The translations under genes and the position numbers were made by a program. From contig OZ023273.1 in NCBI GenBank assembly GCA_964007475.1, forward strand, positions 17,559,922 to 17,623,921: DNA of 64,000 bases, in the 5' to 3' direction. The notes beneath the pieces were generated by a model. The model saw only the letters and a list, made by a program, of their open reading frames with translations. It searched no databases and was not told where the DNA came from. This document shows positions 15,101 through 27,800 of this stretch, piece by piece (the stretch's first letter is position 1; every line of letters begins with the position of its first letter). The stretch is from Hybos culiciformis. Taxonomy: Eukaryota; Arthropoda; Insecta; Diptera; Hybotidae.

Positions 15101-17715
15101 AAATGACATCACATTAATATAATTTCATTTATTTATAAACGAATGTATAGTTTTTTTTATTATTAAGATAGGGGATGATAGTATAATAAATTTTTTTTTT
15201 CAAATTTTATTTTAATATATTAATAAATTTTTTGAGTAAAGTGTGCTGTTTGATATGTACTTTTAAATCACAAAAAGATTTTTAAATGTGGTAAAAATAT
15301 AAATATTAGTAAATATAGTATATGTATGAATATTTAGATATTTTTTTGTTTTATTAAATATAATATAAATATTGTAGTTATGTTTTTTTTTTTGAAATTT
15401 CAAATTGTTAATACATTTTTTCTTTTTTTGAGTTTATTGAACTAAAAGTATGTTTGAGATTAATTTTTATAGTAATTTTTTGGATGTAGGATTAATTAAC
15501 TTGATTTTTTCAATTATAAATTTTTTTCGATAATTAATTTAACTAAAATATTTTACCTCTCATTTGTAAAATTCTGAGGTTGTGCTGTTTTTTCTTCGTT
15601 TCTATTAATAAAACTATGTATGATAACGGTTAGGGTACTGGCTTATACAGAGAGTTGAACCTATAACTCAACTTTCAAATATTAAAAATTAAAGATTATT
15701 CTGTAATAAAATGTTGTAAAATTTATATTTATTTTGAAACCGATATTTGCCGTGATTTGAATCAAGTGTTTTTTTTTTGCACTTACTATTACTGCTCTTT
15801 GTGTTTATTAAATTGAAAGAATAAAAATAGAAAAATGTGGTATCTATTTAATATAAAAATAAGTTATTTTATATTTTATTCATAAAATTTTATTCAGGCA
15901 TTTTTATCTTTGAACTCTTTTGAGTCTATTGGCAAGAAAAAATTTTCATTTTAGAAATATTAAAATTTTACTGTTTTGGTTTAAATTAATTTTAGTTAAA
16001 ATACAATTTTGCTCGTAAATTAAACTTGAATATTACTTACTTAAGGCTGTGATTTCATAGAAATTTTAAATTTGAAACTGAATAAAATTTACTATGTGGA
16101 TAAGAATATGATAAATGAATTTAATTGAATAATTAAATTAGAATTTTTTTTATTATAAATAGTTTTTATATAGTATACCATATGCCAATTCAACTCAATA
16201 CTGTCCAGCCATAATGCAGTACCCTATGGGAGCTACTATATCTTTTATTATGCAAAAGTGCTTCATAAGTTGTTTTAAGAATTTATATATAATACATGTT
16301 TACACGCATTACTTATTGTATTTGTTGATTACATTACTTAATAATTATATATATAACGAAAGTATATAAAAAAATAAAATAAAATTATATATTTAATTAA
16401 TATATGTATACACAAATATATATAGGTACGTACATAAATATAATGCAAAATATTTTTAATTTTATTTTGAATTTTTTTTTACAGAGAAAACTATTAACTA
16501 ATTTATGACATTCAATATGATGTTGAATAGTTATAATAGCAGATTCGTTTTTGGAATTTTATTACATGGATCTCGTGTGAATTATGTATAAAATTATTCT
16601 TTTTAATATTGGTATATTTTTGGCATATAATCTGCCAAATATAACATAATTTCTCATAATTCAAGAAACTGTGTGCTCAAAAGTTAAGTTTTTTTTTATA
16701 GTTATTTAATATTTTAGTTTTTATTTTCTATAATATTTATTTAAATTCATTGTTTTAAGCCGATCCTGCTTTAAATTTTCTCATGATGTTCAGTTAATAA
16801 AAAAAAAAAAAATAGTTTGAACTAATTAATTTAATATTAAAACAATGTTCTGGTATAATTAAAATGGAAAATAATATAAAGAATTTTTTATGAATTGATT
16901 GTTCAGTAAAATAAATATTTGTTTTAGTTTTTAAGCTTATCAATTAGTAAAACTTATTTCTTAGCATTATTACTAGGTTTGTTATTCGTTCTGTAGTACT
17001 TTTTACTTACTTATTTGCTACTTGTTTACGGCCAATGGCAAAAATTGTTTACAATTCAGGTTTATTATAAGATTTAAGCTTTTAACTAGAGCTAACTTTT
17101 TGGTTATTCCTACGTACAGGATAAGAACAAATAACGTCAATAACGTTACGAAATATGAAATATCTAGCAAAGTGTAACAGGAGGTGAATTCTAATAGAAT
17201 ACATATTGTTTGTGAATATTTTTTTGATATCAAAATACTGAAATTTAACAATTTTTTTTTTATATCCTTTTTAATATTTCCATTTGAAATCCAAATCTTA
17301 TAAAAGGATAAGAACAAATAAATCAGGAAATCAAAAGGGTTTATAACTCATAAAAGATTAACAGGCATAATAAAATTTTTTTTTTCTTCTTTTTGTAATC
17401 AAATGTTTCGTGTTATAAGGATATTTTATGGATTTCTTTTTAACCATTTTTCTAAAAATTTTATTGTTTTTTTTTTATATATATATTCATAACTGCAATA
17501 TAATTTTTATTCATAGATAAAATTTGATTTAAATAATGTAATTTATTGATATTTTTATGTGTAGAGATATATAATTCTTTAATACATTTTGCCTTTATTT
17601 ATTATTTTCTTACTAAGAAATAATAAATTAATAAATAAAGGAAAAACCTATTTATTCCAGCCTTTTTTGTTTTTAATAAAAAAAAAAATTACATCCTTTG
17701 ACAATAATGATTTCT
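11761..17715. other. Intergenic AT-rich DNA
   Basis: Between the orphan exon and the hAT MITE. All ORFs are short and of low complexity. A decayed tRNA-like stretch lies near 15627-15665. No gene supported. Confidence 0.5.
12155..12184. repeat. (ATTT)n microsatellite
   Basis: About seven uninterrupted ATTT units in intergenic DNA. Confidence 0.9.
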
Positions 17716-17723
17716 TTAGAAAC

Positions 17724-18368
17724 CAGTGGCGGCTCGTGGAAGTTTTGAAAAAGGGTGCTGCAAAACATAAAAACCTCTTTTTTATAATCATAAAAGTTTT
17801 ATGATATATACCTACCCACACACGTTATGTATATGAAAATCAGTTTTGAAAATTCAAAACAAACAAAAAACATCCCATATGAAAATTGTGCTGCTTCTGA
17901 AGCAGTGCATTTTTCTATACATTCAAAAATCCCATAACAAAAAAAATTTCCCATATTTGTTATTGTTTTTAAATTTTTCAGAAAGTATAATACAGCCGCA
18001 CTGCTTCTGTGGCAGTGCATTTTTCCTTATATTCAACTCATAGAAAAAAACTTAACAGCAATAAAAATGTATTAAATTATTCATGGAAATAAAAATCCCT
18101 GCACTGCGAAATTCGCAGTTCCAAAAATTCTGTTAAATTGATTTCCTATTTTTGAAAAGTATTTTCTAAAAATATCAAAAGCCTGAAAGTAGGCTACTGT
18201 TGTTTATTAAAATTTTAGAGAAAATTGCATTGCATAGCAATTTCATTTAAAAATAATTTTAAACTAGGAAAAATTCAGAGCTAACAAACATTTTTTTTAT
18301 GAGTTCAATTTTTTTAAATTTTTTGAGGGTGCTGCAGTGTCGCAGCACCTATGTACGAGCCGCCGCTG
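17724..18368. mobile_element. hAT-type MITE (645 bp)
   Basis: The termini CAGTGGCGGCTCGT and (inverted) CAGCGGCGGCTCGT match at 13 of 14 positions, with related GGGTGCTGC sequence further in at both ends. An exact 8-bp target duplication TTAGAAAC flanks it (17716-17723 and 18369-18376), diagnostic of hAT elements. No transposase is encoded. The interior holds two copies of a motif around CAGTGCATTTTTC, each after a small palindrome (about 17890 and 18003). It lies about 310 bp downstream of the prohormone-4 stop. Confidence 0.9.
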
Positions 18369-18506
18369 TTAGAAACATTAAATTGAAGCTAAGGAAATTT
18401 CCTTTTTAAAATTTTCAATATTATATTAAGTTTTACATATAGCAGTTATTAAAATATATTTCATTGAATTGAAGATAATTAATTTTTGATAATTTTCTCA
18501 AACGTT

Positions 18507-18512
18507 TTTATT
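18507..18512 (-). terminator. Possible poly(A) signal of the prohormone-4 gene
   Basis: AATAAA on the minus strand lies 166 bp after the stop codon, at a plausible distance. The region is so AT-rich that chance occurrences are common. Confidence 0.35.
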
Positions 18513-18677
18513 ATTTAGAATAATATAAAAGTAAATAAAATTATAGTTTCATAATTTTAGAAAAAAAAAAAAAAATTAATAATTATATGAATCTACTGAT
18601 GAACCTAAATATGAATAGAAATTAGGATTAATTGGAATGCTGTAATATACTGAATTTAAAGCAGGATCTGGTGCTAT

Positions 18678-18825
18678 TCAATCTAAAAATCCTGTATTAA
18701 CTAATTTTTCCAAGAAAAATTTCACATCGCCTAATTCAGAATCCTTGATGCCCAATGATTTCAACATACCTAGATCACCATTTTCAACTGCCATAAATAC
18801 TGAACGTAAATGTTCCAAATCTGAT
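18678..18825 (-). CDS. prohormone-4: Prohormone-4 exon 4: C-terminal end and stop
   Basis: This is a 148-bp terminal coding exon with acceptor ATTTCAG; the stop TGA is at 18680-18678. It encodes [19 protein letters not shown] and onwards, ending [12 protein letters not shown]. Intron 3 is 374 bp. Codons are strongly A/T-ending like the surroundings, but there is no stop until the end. Confidence 0.9.
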
Positions 18826-21800
18826 CTGAAATATCATTTAAATATACATACATTACACATTTTTAATATGTTTTATCGTACCTAATGTATTTATTTTTAA
18901 TTAAAAAAAATAGTACATGAACATGTTAAATTTCTTAATAAACGATAATTTCTACTTAAAAAAAATTCCATTCTTTTAAGGTCAAAATTGTACAAGTAGG
19001 TTCAGGTGGTTAAGGTGAATATTTAGAACTTTTGAATGTTATGTTGAGTTAGTTTTTAAGTAAGGTCATATTAAATAATTCAAACAGGACTAAAGTATGG
19101 AAAATAATGTTAAAAATAGTATGTGACGCAAGAATAGGTTGTAAATAAAGCATTTTATTTAAGAAGTTAATAAGTAAAGTATAAATTAATATGGTTTACC
19201 TCATTAAGTGTAGCGCAGCGCCAAAATCTTCAATAGTTTGCGACTCACTCAAAGCTATTGCAACTTTTTCTACTCCTCCTAATGGACTTAATGCATCACG
19301 TGCCTTAGCGCCGAACAGTTTTTCTAGATAATTCGGTCCATGTGAAGCTATTAGACTTTGCAAAAATGATGCTGTTTCTTCAACTGGTGGTCGTTTAGCT
19401 AGAAATAATTATAAATACACACAAATGTACATACATTACACAATATAATACATTATAAATTTATGTTTATCTCATATAAATTCTGATGAAAATATATATT
19501 CCTGCAAGTAAATCGGTTCAATTAAAATGATCGAAGATTTTTGCTTTTAGTGTAATTAAACTTTAAAGAAATATATACAAAATCTGTAATATGTTGCTTC
19601 TAGAATCAAATTGAACATATTCGTATAAGAAGAGAGGTAAGTAGTTAGTATATTTACTTTATTAGGCAGAAAACTAACTTCATTTTAATAAATTAGTGTT
19701 TACGTAGAAGTTCTAAATTTTTAATATATTCCTTACCTGCAGTACATAATCTCATGTCTTCATCATATCCATCTGCACAGTCTGGTGCTCCATCACATAA
19801 ATATTGAATAGATATACAATTACCTTCACCAGGGCATTTGAATGGCTCATAGGGATGACAGGCGTCTGAAATTTAACAAAACAAGAAAAATAAACATCAA
19901 TAAATTTACATAAAAAATTAAATTAAAGAAAAGTAATTATCCTTGAAATAATTTTAACTTTGACCTCTCAAAAAAAAAATGTATTGTTGTTAGGTATTAT
20001 GTTTCTATAAAAAAGGTACAATATTTCATAATAATAATATGTAGTATATTAAAACATTTTTGAAGCTTTCAGATCCTTTTTCATTTAATTTATAATTTAA
20101 TTAAATAAATAAAGATTGCTTAGAAACAATTTCTTATTTAACTTATACCAATGAAAAATTTTAATAATTTTCAAAAGATAATAATTATTGTGAAAATGTT
20201 TTATCTTTTCTGTTGCTTAGCTAAATTTAAAATTTTCAACATATGCTTGCATATACTCGTAGTGTATGTTCAATAGATTAATAATATTGCCAAATTTTAT
20301 ATCATAATAGTACAAATAAAAATAATAACTTGGATATGCTGTTATAAATGATACTGTGAAAAACTAATCCAATGCCAAAATGTATTTTAGTCCTTGATAT
20401 GTGTATACTTACATTTATATATATTTATTTTTCAAACTCTTAATAAGTTGAGCTTTTTAGTGTTTATGGTTTTAAATTTTATGTTTTTAGTTTCATATAG
20501 AACATTATCTGAATTATGATTATTTTTTAATCCTAAATGTATTTCTTGAATGGTTTCTATATAATTTTTGAAAAAAGGAATTTATTTGTTATTTTATTTA
20601 TACAATATTTTATCAAAAAAGAAAAAAAAAAATATTTTATGATATATACGAAAATATAACAAGATATTTAATTTAAGTGTTTTTGAAAACTTTTAATAAA
20701 TTATACGGCTTTATTCAATGATATTTATATCAAGATTTATATGTATATCAATAAATATAACAACATTTTGTTTAATCTTAATTAAACATATGTTCAAATT
20801 ATTATACAACAAGATAAAAATAATCTTTCTAGTTATTATAAAATACATATACAATATACATATATATAAAAAATGTTAGAATTTTGATTTTCACCTACCC
20901 TTACCTTATTCAGAAATGTTTATCTATTTTATGTTTATCTTTAGGTTTATCCTTTACATTATTTATGTAAAATGTAAGCATATAATTAATTTCGTACCTT
21001 TATCTATTTCATATCATAAAATCCATTCGTTATGTGAATTTAATCAATATAATCTATATACTTGTGAATTTTTTATTGATTGAAGTAATTTTAAATATAG
21101 AAACATGTAAAATTTAATAATATGTCTCTCGACAAAATACGTATTCCAAATATTTTGAACACATATTAATATATATGTATACCTTACACATATTATTTAT
21201 TATTCTGCTATAGGGAAAATAAATTTTTTTATTCACCACGTTAATACAATATATATACTTTATATGTACACATGTATCAACAAAACATACTCACAGATAT
21301 CATTCTATATATTTTCTTTACATAAGTACTTAAATTTGCATTTTAAAAAGATTTTAAAATTTTTGTTTTTTCTTCTATGACAGACGACGTTCAACTGGTT
21401 TGTGTTTTTCTTGTTTTGCGCCTAATTTTACACGCTGCTATGATATTTTATATTCAGAACAAAATCTTAAGAATTTGTACGGGCAATAAAATTTTACGAG
21501 ATTTTCCATAATAAATTTTTTATTTTTTTTTCTTGTTTAAAAATTCAGAAAAAAAATATATATGATCGGTAATATTTAGATACTTTCTTTTTATTTGAAG
21601 AAAAATTGTATATTTAATAATAATAATAATATATAGTATATACGAGTTTAATAATTCCATTTGAATAACGTTACTCAGATACGGATCTAGAATTCAATTT
21701 TTTTTGTGCTTAAATAAAAAAAAAATTCATTTCTCAAATTTTGACCAATAGATTTATATAGATACATTCGGTTTATGAAAATTATTACAACCAAATTGGT

Positions 21801-24800
21801 TTAATCACTTCATATAATTTTGAATAGTTTAAAATTTAACAAGTTCGAAGTGTCATTTTTGTATCTCTGAAAAGCCAGCGCCGCGAATTACAGAAGAAAG
21901 AAACATATTTTAAAAGTATGAGATTATTATTATTGAATCCGTGAAATATTCGCGGNNNNNNNNNNNNNNNNNNNNNNNNNNNNNNNNNNNNNNNNNNNNN
22001 NNNNNNNNNNNNNNNNNNNNNNNNNNNNNNNNNNNNNNNNNNNNNNNNNNNNNNNNNNNNNNNNNNNNNNNNNNNNNNNNNNNNNNNNNNNNNNNNNNNN
22101 NNNNNNNNNNNNNNNNNNNNNNNNNNNNNNNNNNNNNNNNNNNNNNNNNNNNNNNTAAGATTCTTAAAATATCAATAAATAAAAAAACATTATGGCTCGC
22201 CATTAAGTTAAATTTAAAACCAGATAAATTACATCGAACATTTCTGATTAAATTACCCTTAAAATTTTTTTGACCCTAAATTTATTTAATTAAAAAATCG
22301 AAAAATGTGTAGGATTTTATAAGGTGAACAATTAATAGGAATTTGACATAATGTATTCATGTTAAATGAAAGAGGCATGGGTATTTTGAGAACTTGAAAC
22401 TGTGAAGTTCATATAAGTCTACAATAAAATCTTAATAAAATAATTAAGGAAGTTACAAATAATTCAGGTCTTATTAAATAAATAAATGCATACCTCTGCG
22501 ACACTGACATACACATACAAGAAAACGGCTCCATGAATTTTGACCGCATGAATTATGACCGTGACTGTGCGGACAAAATTTATTTAAAAAATGAATTTTG
22601 GCCGCGACTCAATTTGTCAAAGTTCATGCGGTCAAAATTCAGTACCCCAAGAAAACAGGTTCGAAATTTCTACATACGGTATTCAAATTTCATATCATTG
22701 AGATAATTATGATGTACATGTAAGTTAATTTTTTCCTATACTTTCTTTTATATTTAATAATATTTTTTAAATGAAACACATTTATTTTTTATAAGTTGTT
22801 TTGTTCTTTATTAATTGAGCGTAATTCTACAACTAACTTAAATCAATTTTACATAATTTGGATTTTCTAAAAACTAAGTGCACAAATTGTGGGAATTAGA
22901 AACATGAAAAAAGCATAAATTGCTGACAACAGAAAAATGGTCTTATTTTAAACGATAACAAACTTTAAATTTCATTTTACCAACAATTCTAATTCTACAA
23001 AAGAAATAGAAATAAAATTTTAAAGAAATATGATCTGATAATTTGCCTTATTTTAATTTTTTTAAATTTAATTAACTTTATCGTTAACTCTTCCCCTTTT
23101 AAATGCAAATGTCCTCATTTGTCTGGGGCAGTGAAATTAAATGAAATTTTCGGTTCAGGGGTCACAGCTTCAATTATTTCTCGTTCAGCTTCTTTAGAGT
23201 TGACGCGAACTGAAGATGATTCATTTTTTTCTGAGCTGCTTTGAATTTTTATAGTTTGCTTATTACGGGTTTTAATAAGGCAAATTAATAGGATGGCACA
23301 TGCAATAATAAAAAGTAAAGTATAATTAATTACTTGATGAATAACTTTTTCAGATTGGATTTTATCAATTTGATTAGTATTATTTATTTGAAGTTCATTC
23401 ATAGACTCTAATGATACAATTTCATGATAGTCTTCCTTAAATGGCAGAGGTTGCAGTATTGCAGGGAGAGGTTTCCAAGAAGATATTTCCCTGGAAACAA
23501 ATTTTTTGTCGCCAATCCTTACAGTGACGTTATGAAATTTTATTAGAAAAGTGCCATTAAGCGAAAATGTTTTGTTATTGATTTGGACATTTCCATTAAA
23601 TTGGTTTAAAAATAGAAATCCTTCTGATATTTCAGCTATTGTCGGAATGTGATGAGAATTTATTTTGGGACACGTTGATTTTAAACTTTTTAGGAGATTG
23701 GGGAGGCAAGTTGAATTGTTTATATTTTCTAAATTTTTTTTATTACAAATTGTTATTTCTTTTATCGTTTTACAGTTATTTTTAATTCCAAATACATCAT
23801 TATTATTTCTCAAAATAGTGTTAAAATACACATCGTTAATTATGTTATTTCTTTTTACAGGATATAATGCTAATTTTTCATATAATTCCTTAGTAGTAAT
23901 AGGAATGTCGATAATATAAAACAAGCAAACATAATTTGTAGATATTTTTATATCAGCAAAATCTAAAGCTTCTTCAGTATTAGTGAAAGGTAAATTTTCT
24001 GATTCTAAAGTTTGTGTTGCTAGTTCTAGCTCAGATTTCGATAAAATCATTGAATTTACAATACCGGATTTTGCCCAATGAATTGCGTAGGCAATATTGG
24101 TCAATTCCTCCTTCACTATTTTAATCTTATATTGAAGTTGCATAATTAAATCGTTCTCAAGAGTACCTGAATTTTTTAGTTTGTTTGAAATGAAGTTTGT
24201 CATTTTCGTTATGTTGTTAATTCGTTCATTGTAAAGTTGGTTTATAATTACCTGTTTATTACTATTTACCAAAACGTTGTTGATTTTGTCTGTTATTATT
24301 TTTAGGTCTTCGTGGTCTGGATTTCCAGCGATCCATTTCCATGCGGAACCTATGAAGTCCAATGATCTTTTTCCCTTCTTGTGTGGTTTAAGGTTATATA
24401 ATAAATCGCGGATTTGAGATGTTTCATGTTGGAGAAATGGGAACAAGGGATGATTTATTGAAATATTTCGTTGAACATTTTTAATCTCTGTCAGGAAGTC
24501 AATGTAATTTTGTAATTCGATAACATGGATTAATTTGAAATTTCCTTCCTTTATTTTTGCCAGGCCAGTATTGATAGTAATAATTTGTGAATTAGAGTAA
24601 TCTAGAATTTCAGCATCGCCAGCGGCGTAGCGGAGGAAAAACCTGAAATGGGAATTTATGCTTTTATATGACTTTTATGAATATTTCGGCCTGATTCAGT
24701 AAAAACACGGGTATTCCTATCTTCTTTTACCGTTTCTTCCTTATATCTTGGAGTTAGTTTTGAACCCAGTCTTTTATTAATTTTTACGTAAATAACCTGA

Positions 24801-27800
24801 CCTTTCTCATATTGTTTGATTGGTTGTCGAGCCTTATTATGAAATTCCAGACCTTTGGCTTGGGTCTGTTTCAATTTTTCGATGTTTTTGGAACGAATTT
24901 TCTCTATACCGCCGATTGTAATTTTTGGGTATCTACCATAAAATAGTTCGACAGGCTTTTTCCCAGTTACGGAGTGGATAGAGTGATTGTATTCGTGAAC
25001 AGATCGTTCTAGAAGTTCATTAAAGTTCCGAGAAATTCTATCTGTATTTAAGCATCGCATAATTTCAGACAAAGTGGAATGAAACCTTTCTATTTGCCCG
25101 TTTACTTCACTTTTATAAGATGGTGTTTTATAAACTGATATTCTCATCTCATCTTCTAGCATTGAAGTGATACTCGCGGAACTTAGAGAAGGTTCGTTAT
25201 CAACTACCACAGAATTCGGTACACCAAGAGTAAAGAGTAGTTCTCGGAGCGGCTTCCTAATATCTTCTATGGCTCGCGATTTAATAATTTTTACTTGAAC
25301 GAATTTAGTAAATTTATCAATTGCTGTCAAAATTAGTTTTCTTTCAGTTGAAAATATGTCAATATGAACTATATGACCAGGATATTCAGGAATCGGTGTA
25401 GGCTTAAGGATTTGGTTATTAGGATGTCTGTCATATTTACTTTCTTTGCAAACAGTGCAGAGTTTTATAAACCGTTTTATTTTTTTCACCATTTTGGGAA
25501 AATAATATTTTTCTAAAATCTGTAGTTTATTTTCTTCTGCGTGTCTATGAGCTCGTCGATGTGTCGTTAGTATAATTTCGTCTTGCTCACTTTCGTTTGT
25601 AATGTCTTTTGCCAGGGTTTGAGTGTATCTAATTTTGAAACTGTTAAAATGTAAAGGGTAAATTTTTTGAATTTTTGCCATGAATTTTTCTTCAGTTAGG
25701 ATACCATTTATAACATTCGGATTAAGATAATTTTTTAAAATTGTTAATAGTTCATTTTCTGAAAAGTTAGGTCGTATTATTAAATGTCTATTGAAAGAAG
25801 GAAAGGGATTTGAATATTCATAAGTACTTGTTTGTCCAATTTTCAAAATTAATTGGTTCTTGAAAACATTAATTGGAATTTCAACGGTTGGTATAAGGTT
25901 ATGAGAGGAACTGTCATCACTATGTTGTGAAATTGTTATGGAGTTTACTGTATTTGGGATTCTGGAAAGTGCATCAGCCACGACATTAGTTTTACCGGGT
26001 TTGTAACAGAGCTCGTAGTCATATTCTTCCAAAATGGCTTTCCACCTTTTCATTTTGGTGTTAGAATTTTTATTGCTTAAAGCATATGTAAGAGGCTGAT
26101 GGTCGGTTACTATTTTCACTTTTTTAGACCCGTAAAGGAAATTTCGTAACGAGTTTAAAGCCCAGATTATAGCGAGCATTTCTTTTTCATTTGTCGCATA
26201 GTTTTCTTCCGTTTTCGTTAAAGTCCTCGACAAAAACATAATCGGTTTTTTATTTTGGGAGAGTACCGCGCCAATAGCGTAATTCGAAGCATCAGTAGTA
26301 AGTTCGAACTCTTGCCTGAAGTTAGGATAAGAAAGCATCACATCTTGAGAAGTGAGAGAATTTTTTATCTTATTAAAGGCATCGATCGCTTCGTCCTCGA
26401 GATCAATTTTTTTATTTTTCGAAAAATTTTTGGACACACGTCCATCTTCCCCTCTTAAAAGCAAAGTTAGTGGTTTGACTAACTTTGCATAGTCTCGAAT
26501 AAAGCGCCGATAGTATCCTGACATACCGATGAATGACCTGAGGTCTTTTAGAGTCTTAGGAGCTGGAAAACTAGCAATAGCTTCTACCTTTTTGGGATTG
26601 GTTTTAATTCCCTCAGTGGAGACTAAGAACCCTAAAAATTCTACTTCGGTTTTTAAAAACTCACATTTGTCTAACTGCACTTTCATATTGGCTGCTTGAA
26701 GAGTATTAAAAATTATTTTAAGATTTCTGAAATGGTCTAGTTCGTCTTTGCCTAGAATAATTATATCATCGATGTAGACATAACAGATTTTGCCTATGTG
26801 ATCTCTCAAAATGTCATCCAAAGCTCGTTGGAAAATTGAAGGAGCATTTTTGAGACCAAATGGGAGGCGTGTGAATTCGTATTTCCCGTTGTTTACTGAG
26901 AAAGCTGTCTTTTCAATATCAGATTCTTTTAGAAGAATCTGATGAAAACCACTTTTCAAGTCGAGGATAGAGAAATACTTATTTTCTCCTAAATTTGCTA
27001 AAACCTCATTTATTTCGGGAATAGGATATCTGTCTGCGATGGTAACTGCGTTTAATTTTCTATAATCGATGACCATCCGATATTTTTTCTCATTCGAGGC
27101 GTCCATTTTTTTTGGGACAATCCACACGGGTGAATTGTAGGGTGACCGTGAGGGTCGAATAATTCCGTCAATTAGAAGGGTAGCAAGTTGTTTTTCGACC
27201 TCATCTTTAAGACACATTGGGTAAGGATATGTTTTCGAATAAATGGGCTCTTGTGAAGTAGTTCTTATTTCTCCCTTTACCGAAGTCGTGTAGGTCAGTT
27301 TTTCGTCCGGATCCGTAAATAGTTTGGGGAATGATTTGATTATTTGTAACAGGTTGTCTTTTTGTCGCAAATTCAAATGGGTAGTTCTAATATCAACAGC
27401 GTTTACAGATTGACTAGAACGTTGTTTAAGGGGAATGACAATGTCATTATTGAGGACCATACAATTTTCATTAGTATAAATTACAGTATTCAGATTTTTA
27501 AGGGAATCATTGCCTATAATTCCATCAAAAGAAACCAGATTGGGTAAAATAAAAAATTTTAATTTTGGAGTGTCTGGACCGAAAAAGTTTATAAAGGCAT
27601 GATGGGAAATTTTTGTTTTTCCACCTACCGAGTGCGCATAAAAGATTTTTTCGTTTGGAAGGGGGTTTTTTATGTATTGGCGTTGAATATAGTTTTTATT
27701 TGAACCTGTGTCTACTAAGAATTTTAAAATGTGTCCGCTCTTCGCCTTATGTTCAATGTAAGGAAGCGAAGAGCTCATAAATCTAAAAAATAAAAATCAT

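Noticed and set aside
15620..15670. tRNA-like string (GTTAGGGTACTGGCTTATAC with a following GAGTTGAACC)
   Set aside because: Resembles the D and anticodon part of a tRNA or a tRNA-derived SINE, but no acceptor stem or full cloverleaf can be drawn.
21910..22273. Open frames across the N run on both strands
   Set aside because: They exist only because unknown bases contain no stops.
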